Source: Cymbomonas tetramitiformis (taxonomy: Eukaryota; Chlorophyta; Pyramimonadophyceae; Pyramimonadales; Pyramimonadaceae). Taken from it: a stretch of 64,000 nt of DNA. A program made the position numbers and the translations under genes. Below are positions 9,787 to 19,600 of the stretch, in pieces. The stretch spans positions 1 to 64,000 of the forward strand of contig LGRX02035190.1 in assembly GCA_001247695.2 (NCBI GenBank), in the 5' to 3' direction. How positions within the stretch are numbered: position 1 is the first letter of the stretch; each line of letters starts with the position of its first letter. Under the pieces are notes generated by a model. It was not told the origin of the DNA. It saw only the letters and a program-made list of their open reading frames with translations, and made no database searches.

Positions 9787-12700
9787 ATGTCAATCGTATG
9801 CTCTTCACCTGATACGCCCTTATCATTGACAGACGCAGGACTGGTGACTTCATCACAAAAAGTCAAAATATTCTCCTCGCACGTACTCGCTTGTATATAC
9901 GCGTATTTCAAATCTTTCAAAGACGTACTTCGAGATGGTTTACGAGCGATTAGATATATTGGTTTGGATGTAACAGAAGTGTGCGTGGTTTGTCGTCTTC
10001 TGAAAAAGTACAAGCAGTACTTACGAGTGTCCTTCTCTTCATCACCGCACAGCATGTCTTCAACGCATGACGCTCTTCGCGATGAAGCGCTGTGTTTATT
10101 TAGCCGGAAGAACGTCTTTACGCCAGCGGAGAGAACGAAGTACGAGCAGATTCTAAGAGAGATGGATCGTCGTAAAAGTGTGATTGAGGAGCGTATGTTT
10201 GTGAAAGCTAATGCATTATACGAGACAATCATAAAAGAAAAGACGTTTTTGAGCGCCCACAACAGAGAAGAAATACAAAGAATTGCGAATGTCGCATCTT
10301 ACGATGGAAACTTCAAATCCATCGATGATTACTCATCTGTGGAATTGGCGGTGTCCAAAGCGCTATTGCTCAAATGCGGTGAAGCAGTTGGAAAGAAGCA
10401 AACGGTGTGCGTGTTGGCCTCTATGTTTCAAGAGCAGGAGCGGCAAAAACCCTTGAGGAAAACGATCCTCGGTGAAGATTTCCTTCGCAAAAAAATACGT
10501 CAACTCCAGTTTCTTTTTGAGAAGGTTCCAAATTTTGAGTGGTGCTTGGTTTTTGTCGAGGACGAACCCAAACCGTGCGACGGTACTTACCTAAGAACAT
10601 GCGACACCATCAAAAATCAACTAGACCACATGAAACATTCAGAAGAGTTTGACGCTGAAGATATCGATCGCGTTTACATTTTGACGTACGAGAACGATCT
10701 TCAAGAAGAGATTGAAATGTACGAGGACCCTTCGTATATCGATGTGCAGAAGTTTGCTTCACTCAGCGTCAAAGGGGGGGCTATACATACCGGATTACGC
10801 TACTTGGCGAGAGTATGCGGCGACACCAAACAATACAAGACGCCAGAAATTGACGTCCTAATCTACACAGACTGCGACACTTCCGTGAACCTGGGAAACA
10901 GCGGCATACTTATCAACGCGCTACAACGAGATGTGTGTGAGGTGGTGATCGGCTCCAGACGAACAAAAAATTCCGTGGTTATTGGCAAGTCCAAGCTCCG
11001 GCATTTGCAATCATACGCCTTTAACTTTCTTGTCAGAGCGCTTCTAAATGTGCAGCTCACGGACACTCAGGCGGGCTGTAAGGCTCTTCTCCCTGAAGTT
11101 GTTCGAAAGGTACACAAGGAGTGGAAGGAGATCAGCATGGCATTTGACGTCGAGCTGTTGCGAGTGGCAATAAAATCTGGGTACCGAGTGCACGAAGAGG
11201 GTATTGTCTGGACTGACAGCGACTTGGATTCAAAATCCACTGATCAAGCGATTCCTATGTACAACGGTGTGTGGAATATTTTTAATCGGATTCCGTCCGA
11301 TTACACGGACGCTTTTGACCTGAAGCAGGAGCCCGAATTCTCTTCCGTGGTGCGCGTTGCGACCGATGAGCAGTTTGCGTTTTTTGTGCGGAAACTCAAG
11401 AAGAGTTACAATGACATCTCTCCGGTTGCCTTCAAGGATTTCACACATTGGATGGAAGACTCTGTAGTAACAATCGCCACCGGACACGCCGATGCGAACG
11501 ACGCATATGATTTTTTCACGCAATGCGTGTCCTGGTTGGAAGAAGTGATGCAAAAGCAATACGTCGCCTTCTTTGTGAGTCATCTAACGGATATCGGAGT
11601 GTTTGATATTGTGCAGCTTGTGAAACGAAAACCGTTATACTGGAAACTGCTGGTTTCCATGCTTTTCGGTACGAACGACGTGATATCGCTTTTGGGAACC
11701 GAAAAATATTTGACGTACTTCGACTTCCACGCGGCAAAAAAGATGGATCCTTCAGAGCAATCGTTCAATAATTGGCTGAAAGACGGCATTGAACCGGCTA
11801 AACCTGCGCAAACGCGCGCTACAATCGACGATACCAAAAGGATGACAAGAATCAAAACCGCCAAATATCAGTTATTGTCGATGTCAAATAAAGTTAAAGT
11901 GTGCGTCGCCTTCTATTTCAACATGGACGGAACTGATACAAAGTACGCCTATAAGGTGATCGTCTCCAAAATGCAAGCATTGCAGCAGGAACATATTGAC
12001 GGTATTACTTGGGAGATCGTTTTAGTAGATGGTCGAAAGACAAAAACGAGCGGCATAGAAAAGTACATGCAAACATTGTTACAGAACAAGTCGGTACCGG
12101 GTAAGGTGGTTGGCAGCCTCTTGGAAGTTCCTGATGATCATCCTAAGGACAAAGGTTCGGCTTTGCGTTACGCAATGAACGAAATTAGCGACCGTGCTGA
12201 TTATGTGGGCTACGCCGATTTTTCCGACAAGATCGATGTGAGAGAGATGTTGGTCCTTTTGCATACGGCATGGAAAAACAAAGGAATTGCCATTGGCACA
12301 CGACGTGCTCATGATAGTGCCGTCAGCAACAAGCCAATCCCAATGTTGTTACGGAGTACCGCCTTGAATCTCCTGGTCAAAACTTTGTTTCCAAATCTTT
12401 TTCATCTGAGTGACACTCAGACAGGTTTCAAGCTCTTTCACAGCGAGGCTTGGAAACGGCTTCGGCAGAGTCCAATGATAGAAACCACTTTGGCTTTCGA
12501 TATAGAAATACTGCAAATCGCCGCGCAGCTAGGTTTGAACGTGGCGGAAGAGCCGGTCGACTTCATGGACGCATCGCAGAACACAAGCGGTTTTGGCGAT
12601 GAGGAACAGCTGCAAGGTATGTTTGATGCCTGCTTACAGCTTCGCGCGAGACAGAGCGCTCATACGACGACGTTGTCACTCGGCAAGCCATCTGCACTAC

Positions 12701-15291
12701 GCGCCAGTCTTTTGGCGGGAGGCGCCGAGAACGTGGTGTACACACTGGACGACGGCAGTCTCGTCAAAATTCCTCATGAGGTTGTAGCACCGTATCTCAT
12801 GGGATTCCTCCGGTACGTGCTTTTCAAGAATCGACCGGTGATGAACATTCACGATCGAGCGGACGGTCTTGTGACCACTGGGTTGATCGGTAAACTCATA
12901 TCATCGGAGCGCTTACGAAAGTATGTACCAACGCTGCGAGCCTGGACAACTCTGAATATATTTGTGATGAGACTTGTCACATCTTACGAGAAAAAAACTT
13001 TCAAATCTATCGGATACGAGGTCTCTCAGAAGTACGGCAACGATTTGATTGTACCGTTTCGATTTGTGACAGCGCCGTGTGAATTGATCTTGGAAAATGA
13101 GCGGCGAGTATTCGAGCCTTACGATGGTATCAAACAGTCCGTCGTCGTCAGTGAAACCGTCAAGGATCGGATAATGCATCTGATGTCAAGCTCGAGTATT
13201 TTGGCGCGGGATGTCTGCGAGATCATCGACGAGTACTGCCTGTTCTTGCGCAGACTATGGTATCGTGGGCTTTTCGATTTGGACACCAACATGTTGTACG
13301 ATGTCGGATATTACAACAACAAGCTTATGGTGTTGGACCCCGGAGAGATGGTCAACGATTTAGACCTCATCGACATAACAACCGCAAAATCGCATGTTTT
13401 GTCTAGATACGACTACGTTGAGCTGAATATTTTGTTAGAGAACGTCGACAAGAAAGAGGCGGACGAAATTCTTAGTAGGTACGTTTTGAAGATGAACGAG
13501 TTTCTGGTGTACATAGAGGAGGACGTAAGCAAATCGAAATCGGGGCAAGGCGACTTTGCATGGGATTTGCGTGAGCATGGTCATGACGCCTTCGAGATAA
13601 AATTTCCTGACCGATTCAAAAACTTACACTCGCCCGCCATCGGAAGTTACGACACGTACCGGGGCGTCTTTTCTTCTATCCGGCGAAGCGCGTACGGTTA
13701 CCAATACGCTTACAGCCCAAACGGATTGCCCTCCCTGAACGTCTTTGAGGCGCACGAAAAGAAAACAACTCGCAAGAGACACGCGTGCGATTACATACAT
13801 GTCGTCGGTAAAACATATGACAATAGCGACGACGATTGTACTTCTGTCGTAGATGCAGGAAGTGTCGGTCCTGTGTGGAAACTCTTACAAAAATCAACAA
13901 GGACCCACGACAGCGATATATACGTGTTGGACGCGGGCGAGGCCACCAGAAGCTCCCTATTGAAGTACGCTCAGAAAAAACATTCAAAAGGGTCCGTGAT
14001 AATGCACGCCACAAACAAGATTCCCCTACAACAGTACGCGAACATCAGCGCCCAAAAGATACTTGAACAATTACAAACAAAACGCCTCGGAGAATTTGTT
14101 ATATTGACATCCTCGGACGATTTTATACCTTTGAATGAGGACTCCAAACAAATTGTTAAAATAGTAGAGTATTTTGAAGGGTTAAATTCGTTCCCACCCG
14201 GTTTTTACTGGTGCGATTTACCTGACGCGGGAAAAGAAACCTTGCCCATGACCAAGGACGACATGATCGCATACTTCAAAGGCCAAGTCGCCAACGTTGC
14301 GATGGTATCGCGTGAAATTTTGAAGACCGTTCCTTTCTTTGAGGGAGCGCTTCAGTACATATCGCAAGATGACATGCCCAGATGCGTGGATTATTTTGTG
14401 GATATCGCAAATCTTATGCTGTCGCAAGGCACCCCTCAAACCAATCAATCCACGTCCACGTCGTACGTGTTGCCGTGGCTCGCTGTTGTTGCTCAACAGT
14501 TTATGCAAATGAGAGGGGAGCAAAGTATTGGCGGAACAAAAACGCCATTCCTAATGATTTTTCGAAAGCCTTTTCTACAGGAATTTTTACTTATTTTTGA
14601 GAGATATTTTTCACGGTCTTCTTGGAACACCATAACTTGGGAGAACCTACTATGCAGAGCCATGAAATCGGATCGTTTTGTGTGGAACAAATTCGATCGT
14701 CCACAATGTATATCGAGCATCAAATGGAATGCCTTGTTTGACGAGCTTCAAATGTTGAAATATCGACATAACATTCAAATGACAAATTCACAGAACGAAC
14801 TACGTGTATACGTCGATCCGTGGCAAAATCTGGATGACCCGGCAGCGCTATTTCGACTATTTTGCCAGCACAAAGATACCTTGGGTCGACAGGTGTTCAC
14901 GACAAACGCATGTTATAATCGGGTTCTTTACGTGAATTCCGACAAGAATATACAAGTAAACATTTTAAAGACAAATCAATTTAAATCGCAAATCGTCGCA
15001 GACAAATCTCGGAACAACGTACTTGTATACAACGTTCACAATGTTGATCCGTCCATCAGCATCCATGTCCCCGCAGATCACATCCTGATCCAGGCGTCGA
15101 ACAAAGATTCGTCCGATCAGTTTTCTCTATACTCCACTCTTTTTGGCGAGTATGACAAAACGATTGTCCTCAAAAGTATGATCTACAAATACGTTTTGAG
15201 AAATGGAAAATACGTGCCGGATATTGAATTTGGGAACATGTCAGACGTTCGAGAATACTTTACAACATTTGCAAGCAAGTCGAGGCCGTAA
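9787..15291 (+). CDS. giant fusion protein: two GT2-like glycosyltransferase domains, a kinase-like domain and an extra C-terminal region (1834 aa)
   Basis: Two tandem GT-A/GT2-type domains of the DPM1/ALG5 kind are visible. The first spans ~200-490, with a D-x-D site (IYTDCDTS, ~359) and the family's DTQ-A-GCKAL motif (~426). The second spans ~700-960, with DTQ-T-GFKLF (~876), but its D-x-D equivalent (YADFSDK, ~808) is altered. Residues ~990-1200 resemble a small-molecule or protein kinase fold: a DLDTN loop (~1163) then a LDPGE motif (~1183), like the catalytic loop and metal-binding Asp of aminoglycoside-kinase-type enzymes. Residues ~1380-1480 (ILTSSDDFIPL) may be a third, divergent transferase. 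It probably builds or phosphorylates a surface glycan. GC content is higher than in most neighbours. The start is set by the TATA box at 9704; an internal ATG at 10054 is the alternative. Confidence 0.8.
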   Translation: MSIVCSSPDTPLSLTDAGLVTSSQKVKIFSSHVLACIYAYFKSFKDVLRDGLRAIRYIGLDVTEVCVVCRLLKKYKQYLRVSFSSSPHSMSSTHDALRDEALCLFSRKNVFTPAERTKYEQILREMDRRKSVIEERMFVKANALYETIIKEKTFLSAHNREEIQRIANVASYDGNFKSIDDYSSVELAVSKALLLKCGEAVGKKQTVCVLASMFQEQERQKPLRKTILGEDFLRKKIRQLQFLFEKVPNFEWCLVFVEDEPKPCDGTYLRTCDTIKNQLDHMKHSEEFDAEDIDRVYILTYENDLQEEIEMYEDPSYIDVQKFASLSVKGGAIHTGLRYLARVCGDTKQYKTPEIDVLIYTDCDTSVNLGNSGILINALQRDVCEVVIGSRRTKNSVVIGKSKLRHLQSYAFNFLVRALLNVQLTDTQAGCKALLPEVVRKVHKEWKEISMAFDVELLRVAIKSGYRVHEEGIVWTDSDLDSKSTDQAIPMYNGVWNIFNRIPSDYTDAFDLKQEPEFSSVVRVATDEQFAFFVRKLKKSYNDISPVAFKDFTHWMEDSVVTIATGHADANDAYDFFTQCVSWLEEVMQKQYVAFFVSHLTDIGVFDIVQLVKRKPLYWKLLVSMLFGTNDVISLLGTEKYLTYFDFHAAKKMDPSEQSFNNWLKDGIEPAKPAQTRATIDDTKRMTRIKTAKYQLLSMSNKVKVCVAFYFNMDGTDTKYAYKVIVSKMQALQQEHIDGITWEIVLVDGRKTKTSGIEKYMQTLLQNKSVPGKVVGSLLEVPDDHPKDKGSALRYAMNEISDRADYVGYADFSDKIDVREMLVLLHTAWKNKGIAIGTRRAHDSAVSNKPIPMLLRSTALNLLVKTLFPNLFHLSDTQTGFKLFHSEAWKRLRQSPMIETTLAFDIEILQIAAQLGLNVAEEPVDFMDASQNTSGFGDEEQLQGMFDACLQLRARQSAHTTTLSLGKPSALRASLLAGGAENVVYTLDDGSLVKIPHEVVAPYLMGFLRYVLFKNRPVMNIHDRADGLVTTGLIGKLISSERLRKYVPTLRAWTTLNIFVMRLVTSYEKKTFKSIGYEVSQKYGNDLIVPFRFVTAPCELILENERRVFEPYDGIKQSVVVSETVKDRIMHLMSSSSILARDVCEIIDEYCLFLRRLWYRGLFDLDTNMLYDVGYYNNKLMVLDPGEMVNDLDLIDITTAKSHVLSRYDYVELNILLENVDKKEADEILSRYVLKMNEFLVYIEEDVSKSKSGQGDFAWDLREHGHDAFEIKFPDRFKNLHSPAIGSYDTYRGVFSSIRRSAYGYQYAYSPNGLPSLNVFEAHEKKTTRKRHACDYIHVVGKTYDNSDDDCTSVVDAGSVGPVWKLLQKSTRTHDSDIYVLDAGEATRSSLLKYAQKKHSKGSVIMHATNKIPLQQYANISAQKILEQLQTKRLGEFVILTSSDDFIPLNEDSKQIVKIVEYFEGLNSFPPGFYWCDLPDAGKETLPMTKDDMIAYFKGQVANVAMVSREILKTVPFFEGALQYISQDDMPRCVDYFVDIANLMLSQGTPQTNQSTSTSYVLPWLAVVAQQFMQMRGEQSIGGTKTPFLMIFRKPFLQEFLLIFERYFSRSSWNTITWENLLCRAMKSDRFVWNKFDRPQCISSIKWNALFDELQMLKYRHNIQMTNSQNELRVYVDPWQNLDDPAALFRLFCQHKDTLGRQVFTTNACYNRVLYVNSDKNIQVNILKTNQFKSQIVADKSRNNVLVYNVHNVDPSISIHVPADHILIQASNKDSSDQFSLYSTLFGEYDKTIVLKSMIYKYVLRNGKYVPDIEFGNMSDVREYFTTFASKSRP

Positions 15292-15310
15292 CATAAGCAG
15301 CGCCTCCACC

Positions 15311-15439
15311 ATGAAGTCTGACGATGCGTGTTGCGATACGGAGTTTGAGAACTTGGATGTTTCCGCGAGTGAGGTTCCGTGCAAGTGGTTGGGCGATCCC
15401 GGGGTCTGCCTTCCGACGGGTGAATGTAACGCGGCGTGA
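15311..15439 (+). CDS. possible small Cys-containing ORF, 42 aa
   Basis: An ATG-to-stop frame of 42 codons follows the giant gene by 19 bp and has five cysteines (a CC pair near residue 7, then C24, C33 and C39). Its base composition is GC-rich like the giant gene and unlike the AT-rich spacer after it. It could be a real micro-ORF, a decayed 3' end of the large gene, or chance. Confidence 0.25.
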   Translation: MKSDDACCDTEFENLDVSASEVPCKWLGDPGVCLPTGECNAA

Positions 15440-15600
15440 AAGATGGAACTCAATAGCAGGCCAATTGTGTATCGCTTTACACAACACGACCACGCATATA
15501 TAAATACATGTATATATATGTTTGTTGCGTAATCAAAGAGCGAAGAGAGATATCAAACGTACATAGTTTAAACCACTTTTTTAAAATTACAAGAAAAAAT

Positions 15601-16623
15601 ATGTGGGAATCTGAATATACCGCGGGTCTGTTTACATGGCTAACTTTTATATTCGGCACATTGTTCATTTCGGAATTTTCCTATCGTATACCTTTTTTTA
15701 TGTCCGTGATCTTTGCTATTTGCATATGCATTCTACCAGTATCTTACATCGTATACGATATGCAAAGTTATTGGAAATATAACTCTGGTTCGGTTGCTTG
15801 GTTTTTGATACTAGCAAAACAAGCTTGCGTTCTTGTTATGCTCGGCATTCCTATACCGATAGTATATTTAAAAAATGCGCACTCGCTTCGTTCTAAAATT
15901 GCTAAAAATATCGATATCGATTCACCTACGTCTATAAGTCTTTTCAAGTTTGGATACTACATAACGTTCACGCTATGTCTGAATATCGCATGGACCATCG
16001 TGTTAGAGATGGAGAATTTAGATGCGTGCTCAATAACGCGAACTATCACGGCTGTTATGTTAGTTATAAGTATGCTAATCAAAACGAGGATGCACCAATT
16101 GCTGTCGTGCCCTCTTGCTTCTGTCGTTGTTCGGTACTCCGATGATGATACGATACACGGGATACCAAAGTTTGCGTATACCGGTGTTGGTCCACTTTGG
16201 TGTATTGCTTACTTTTGGTGGGATATTATTTTCACTTTGCACAATTTTTCCGCAAGGAGCGCTTATCACAACTTATCAGCCATATTTGCTATGGCGTACG
16301 ACATCATACGAAACGACGGAGTACATAAATGGCAACATCTATCCACAAAAATGGTTATTCCTCCAGAAGCTTCATTTGTGTGGTGGCGGACTATGACGTT
16401 GAGCATATACTTAGGAACAAGCAGTTTGCTCAGTGCTTTTTCTTTCTTCAGGGACGCGGACGCCTTTTCCTTGCAAGAGTGTCCAGAGTGCACCGCATCG
16501 AATGCGGCATACACTTTTATAGGACTCGCATTTGCGACTTTCGATGTTCTGTTGTGCGTCTACGATAAATCAAAGTTGCTGAAGTCGTACACTTCCTTTC
16601 CTTTACCAGAAGAAATCTTTTAA
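15601..16623 (+). CDS. multi-pass membrane protein, paralog 3 of 3 (340 aa)
   Basis: Same family as 5398-6432 and 6605-7649, and intact. It carries LPVSYIVYDM, GSVAWF, FGYYITFTLC-x-NIAWT, GVGPLWCIAYFWWD, the YDIIRNDGV segment and IPPEASFVWWR, with about eight hydrophobic helices. I use the ATG at 15601 (MWESE), which matches paralog 1; a frame-open extension back to 15508 is not conserved. A TATA box (TATATAAATA, about 15497-15506) lies ~95 bp upstream. It is separated from the other two copies by about 8 kb including the giant gene, so the duplication was not only in tandem. Confidence 0.8.
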   Translation: MWESEYTAGLFTWLTFIFGTLFISEFSYRIPFFMSVIFAICICILPVSYIVYDMQSYWKYNSGSVAWFLILAKQACVLVMLGIPIPIVYLKNAHSLRSKIAKNIDIDSPTSISLFKFGYYITFTLCLNIAWTIVLEMENLDACSITRTITAVMLVISMLIKTRMHQLLSCPLASVVVRYSDDDTIHGIPKFAYTGVGPLWCIAYFWWDIIFTLHNFSARSAYHNLSAIFAMAYDIIRNDGVHKWQHLSTKMVIPPEASFVWWRTMTLSIYLGTSSLLSAFSFFRDADAFSLQECPECTASNAAYTFIGLAFATFDVLLCVYDKSKLLKSYTSFPLPEEIF

Positions 16624-16914
16624 GCGGGACACATATTCATTTATTATACAAAGATGTAGACAAATCACTTTTTTTGTTCATCACAATTATTTACATTATT
16701 TTTATTTTAGGTATATATACAACAAAATTTTAGAATATATAGATCTGCATACATCGATCATAATGAATGTCATTCTAATAAGTGTACATTTATGCACGTT
16801 TTTTTTAAGACATGCTATCAAGTTGCAGCCATCAAGCGTTGTTAATGAATAACGCATAGAATTTTACAAAATTAAGTATTCAAAAGCTATTTTGTGTTGA
16901 AACGATTGGTGAAT

Positions 16915-19185
16915 ATGAATCATTATTTGAAAGCTTGGAAATATTCCGACGATTTCCTACAATCGCGTAATACAGAGATGTCCATCATTGACAAGTCTGT
17001 TTTATTCATGATAGTAATCGCTCCGCATATTGGCTTCGTCACAATATTCTCTGACATCGGCTATGGTAAAGATTTTTTCAATCATCTCCATATGGGACGT
17101 GATGTTGCGCATCGATACATGATCGCCTTCTTGTGCTGCAGTATTTTCTTATATCTCTTTGATGTGCACCAGTGGCAATATGTTATTCCAAAAAGGACAT
17201 TCTACATCGTTCTTGTTTGCACTGGAGGTTTAGCCATTTCTGTAAATGCAAAGTATTCTCCAGAGTATGTGATCACTTTGTACGGCGTACTGGTTATAAC
17301 ATACCTTTTTTTTTGTAAACGCCACTTTTTCGATACCCACTGTCCATACTCCTATTTATGGTATCTTTATGTTACGTTGTGTTCTTGTGGATTTGCTGTC
17401 GTTCTCTGTTGGACGTATTGGATGATGACTTATCGTACATATTGGCACGGTGACTACAAAGAATCCATTCATTACGATATGGGATGCGTAGATGAGGTAT
17501 ACGATGAAGTAAGCGATAATCACACATTTGTACCATCAAGTTGTACTGTGGCATTCTTTATTTGGTGCGCACCATGCATAGCAGGAGTCTTCTCCATCAT
17601 TTTTGGTATAACCGCATACACGCTCTCACAAAAAAATAGTGTCGATCACGAAACAAGAGTGTTTATGTACTTTGCAATCTTATTACCAACAACGTTGTGG
17701 ATTATGGGCTGTATAGTAGAAACCGGATCAACATTTCAAAACACGATGGCTCTTTATTCGTTCATTGGGTTGATTTTATTATTTGGAATTGTGAACGGAA
17801 CACTAAATTGGGCAAACATTAAAGCGTTACTGAGAGACGTTCCTTTTATATCAGAAGTCAATATCCACACAACCTCTGATTGGATAAAAGCGGCTTTCGT
17901 GATTCTTGCAATTGTTCCATTTTTTGTTGGACTTCTTTTCGATTTTATAAAAAATATCATCCATGTATGTTTTCGAAGACAACAGGACAAAGGTTTTTTT
18001 ACAAATCATACACAAACTTTACTCGATAATATGCGAATATGGAATTGGAACTCTGTATGTACAAAAACAATACAACTAACAATCATGTTTGTGCTCATTC
18101 AAGTAGGTATTGGCCAAACAACCATGGTTCTATTAAGCTGGGTTGACGATCAATTTCAAGCGCATTCCTTGCCGGAATTTGTTTGTATATTTAGCGCCTT
18201 CGGCATCCTGCTATATATAGTATCTCCCGTGGCACAAATTCCCTTAAACTTTACTGCCGGTATTCTTATTACACAAAGCGCCAAACGAGATGGTTTAGAC
18301 TTTTATTTGGGTACTGCGTTGTCCTGCGTAGTATGCTACATTATAAAGCTTGTAACCTCTGTCTTTTTGAAAAAAGTAGTTGGAGAAAATCTTGGATCGT
18401 ATGTGTTTGTCCGCAAATATATCCAAATAAACTCCATGCAAATTAAAGCTATGAGGAAGATTTTACTGGATCCAAACATGATTTTTGCAAAGATCGCTGT
18501 TTTTTCGGGATCACCACAATGGCCAAGTAGTGTGCTACCCGGCATACTAGGTTTGAGCACATACACAACGTTACTGGGTATGTTGCCATCCATTTGGATA
18601 AGTTCTCCAACAGTTTTTGCTGGCGCGTTTCAATTGAAAAAAACGGAGTCCGAATTTTGGTTGACCATGTCCAATATTAGCATGGCAATAGCTTTACTGA
18701 TACAAGGAGCAAGCTTCGCGGTCGCACTTTATTGTATCGATAGAGTGACTATCATACATCACAATGAACTGAACGACCCAGCTTTAGACGACTTGGAGGT
18801 AATAATCTTAGAAAAGGCTTCAGCGGCTTGGGAAGAGCAATATCAAACGTTAATAAATTGGAACGATCCCGAATTTCCATGGTTTGTCAAGTTCATAATT
18901 GGGGTACTTACGTTGTGTTTTATATTTTGTATGTATATGTTTTATTTTTTTTCGGATGTTTGTTTTGAACCGTTTGAAGTCACAGATAGCATAGCCTGTT
19001 CGAGATCGGACCTGGAGAACGAATACAAATCTTGCCTGGATGGAAATGCGCTCAACCTGGTAAAACCATTTGGTTGGAAGATGCTTCAAGTTTTTGCATT
19101 TTCCACAGCAGGATTTTGCGTATATCTGATATGGGCGTACTACAGAGTAAGAGTCTATGGAGGAAAAAACAGAATTGGCGCATGA
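16915..19185 (+). CDS. large multi-pass membrane protein with a possible VTT/DedA-like region, 757 aa
   Basis: About 13-14 hydrophobic segments are visible. Residues ~440-580 look like the VTT (TVP38/TMEM64/DedA) core: a G-rich reentrant segment (PLNFTAGILITQSAKRDG), then a helix pair ending in SPQWPSSVLPGILGLS and YTTLLGMLPSIW, comparable to the family's arginine/proline stretch and GMLP motif. VTT proteins are lipid scramblases or transport-related proteins of the ER and Golgi; this assignment is a resemblance only. I start at the ATG at 16915; the frame is open from a GTG at 16894. A strong donor (AGA|GTAAGAG, 19147) and acceptor (TTTTACAG, ends 19212) near the 3' end would give a 66-nt intron and a different short C-terminus. 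AT-rich, alone on its strand before a convergent gene. Confidence 0.65.
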   Translation: MNHYLKAWKYSDDFLQSRNTEMSIIDKSVLFMIVIAPHIGFVTIFSDIGYGKDFFNHLHMGRDVAHRYMIAFLCCSIFLYLFDVHQWQYVIPKRTFYIVLVCTGGLAISVNAKYSPEYVITLYGVLVITYLFFCKRHFFDTHCPYSYLWYLYVTLCSCGFAVVLCWTYWMMTYRTYWHGDYKESIHYDMGCVDEVYDEVSDNHTFVPSSCTVAFFIWCAPCIAGVFSIIFGITAYTLSQKNSVDHETRVFMYFAILLPTTLWIMGCIVETGSTFQNTMALYSFIGLILLFGIVNGTLNWANIKALLRDVPFISEVNIHTTSDWIKAAFVILAIVPFFVGLLFDFIKNIIHVCFRRQQDKGFFTNHTQTLLDNMRIWNWNSVCTKTIQLTIMFVLIQVGIGQTTMVLLSWVDDQFQAHSLPEFVCIFSAFGILLYIVSPVAQIPLNFTAGILITQSAKRDGLDFYLGTALSCVVCYIIKLVTSVFLKKVVGENLGSYVFVRKYIQINSMQIKAMRKILLDPNMIFAKIAVFSGSPQWPSSVLPGILGLSTYTTLLGMLPSIWISSPTVFAGAFQLKKTESEFWLTMSNISMAIALLIQGASFAVALYCIDRVTIIHHNELNDPALDDLEVIILEKASAAWEEQYQTLINWNDPEFPWFVKFIIGVLTLCFIFCMYMFYFFSDVCFEPFEVTDSIACSRSDLENEYKSCLDGNALNLVKPFGWKMLQVFAFSTAGFCVYLIWAYYRVRVYGGKNRIGA

Positions 19186-19600
19186 CGCGATTCCAAAATG
19201 TACGTTTTACAGTTAAAGAGCGCATCATTATGATTGGCTCGAATGTTACAAAAGGTATACCCATAAGCATGACTGCGTATGGTACAAACATGAAATGTGG
19301 ATGCGGATCTCTTATGCGCAACAAGAGTTTCAAAGAAGAAGAAGAAGAGATTGGCAATCGTGAAGGAAATATATAACATATAAGAATGTGTATATAACAC
19401 ATTTAATTACATTTATAAACCAATTATATTTATAATTTGATAATAGATAAACATATGTATGGATATGAAATATTGATAAAAGATCCACATGCATGTTTAA
19501 CTGCTATTTCTGTACTCGTATAGTATTATTGATAGAAATAAGCGATAGCCGACCATGATTTGATGAGTTGCATTCAATTTATATCCGATGTCTTACACAT
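19186..19600. other. intergenic between convergent genes
   Basis: No independent gene. A plus-strand frame runs on from within the membrane-protein gene to 19376 and ends in a Lys/Glu-rich stretch (FKEEEEEIG); it would join only through a frameshift or other splicing. The rest is AT-rich. Confidence 0.4.
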
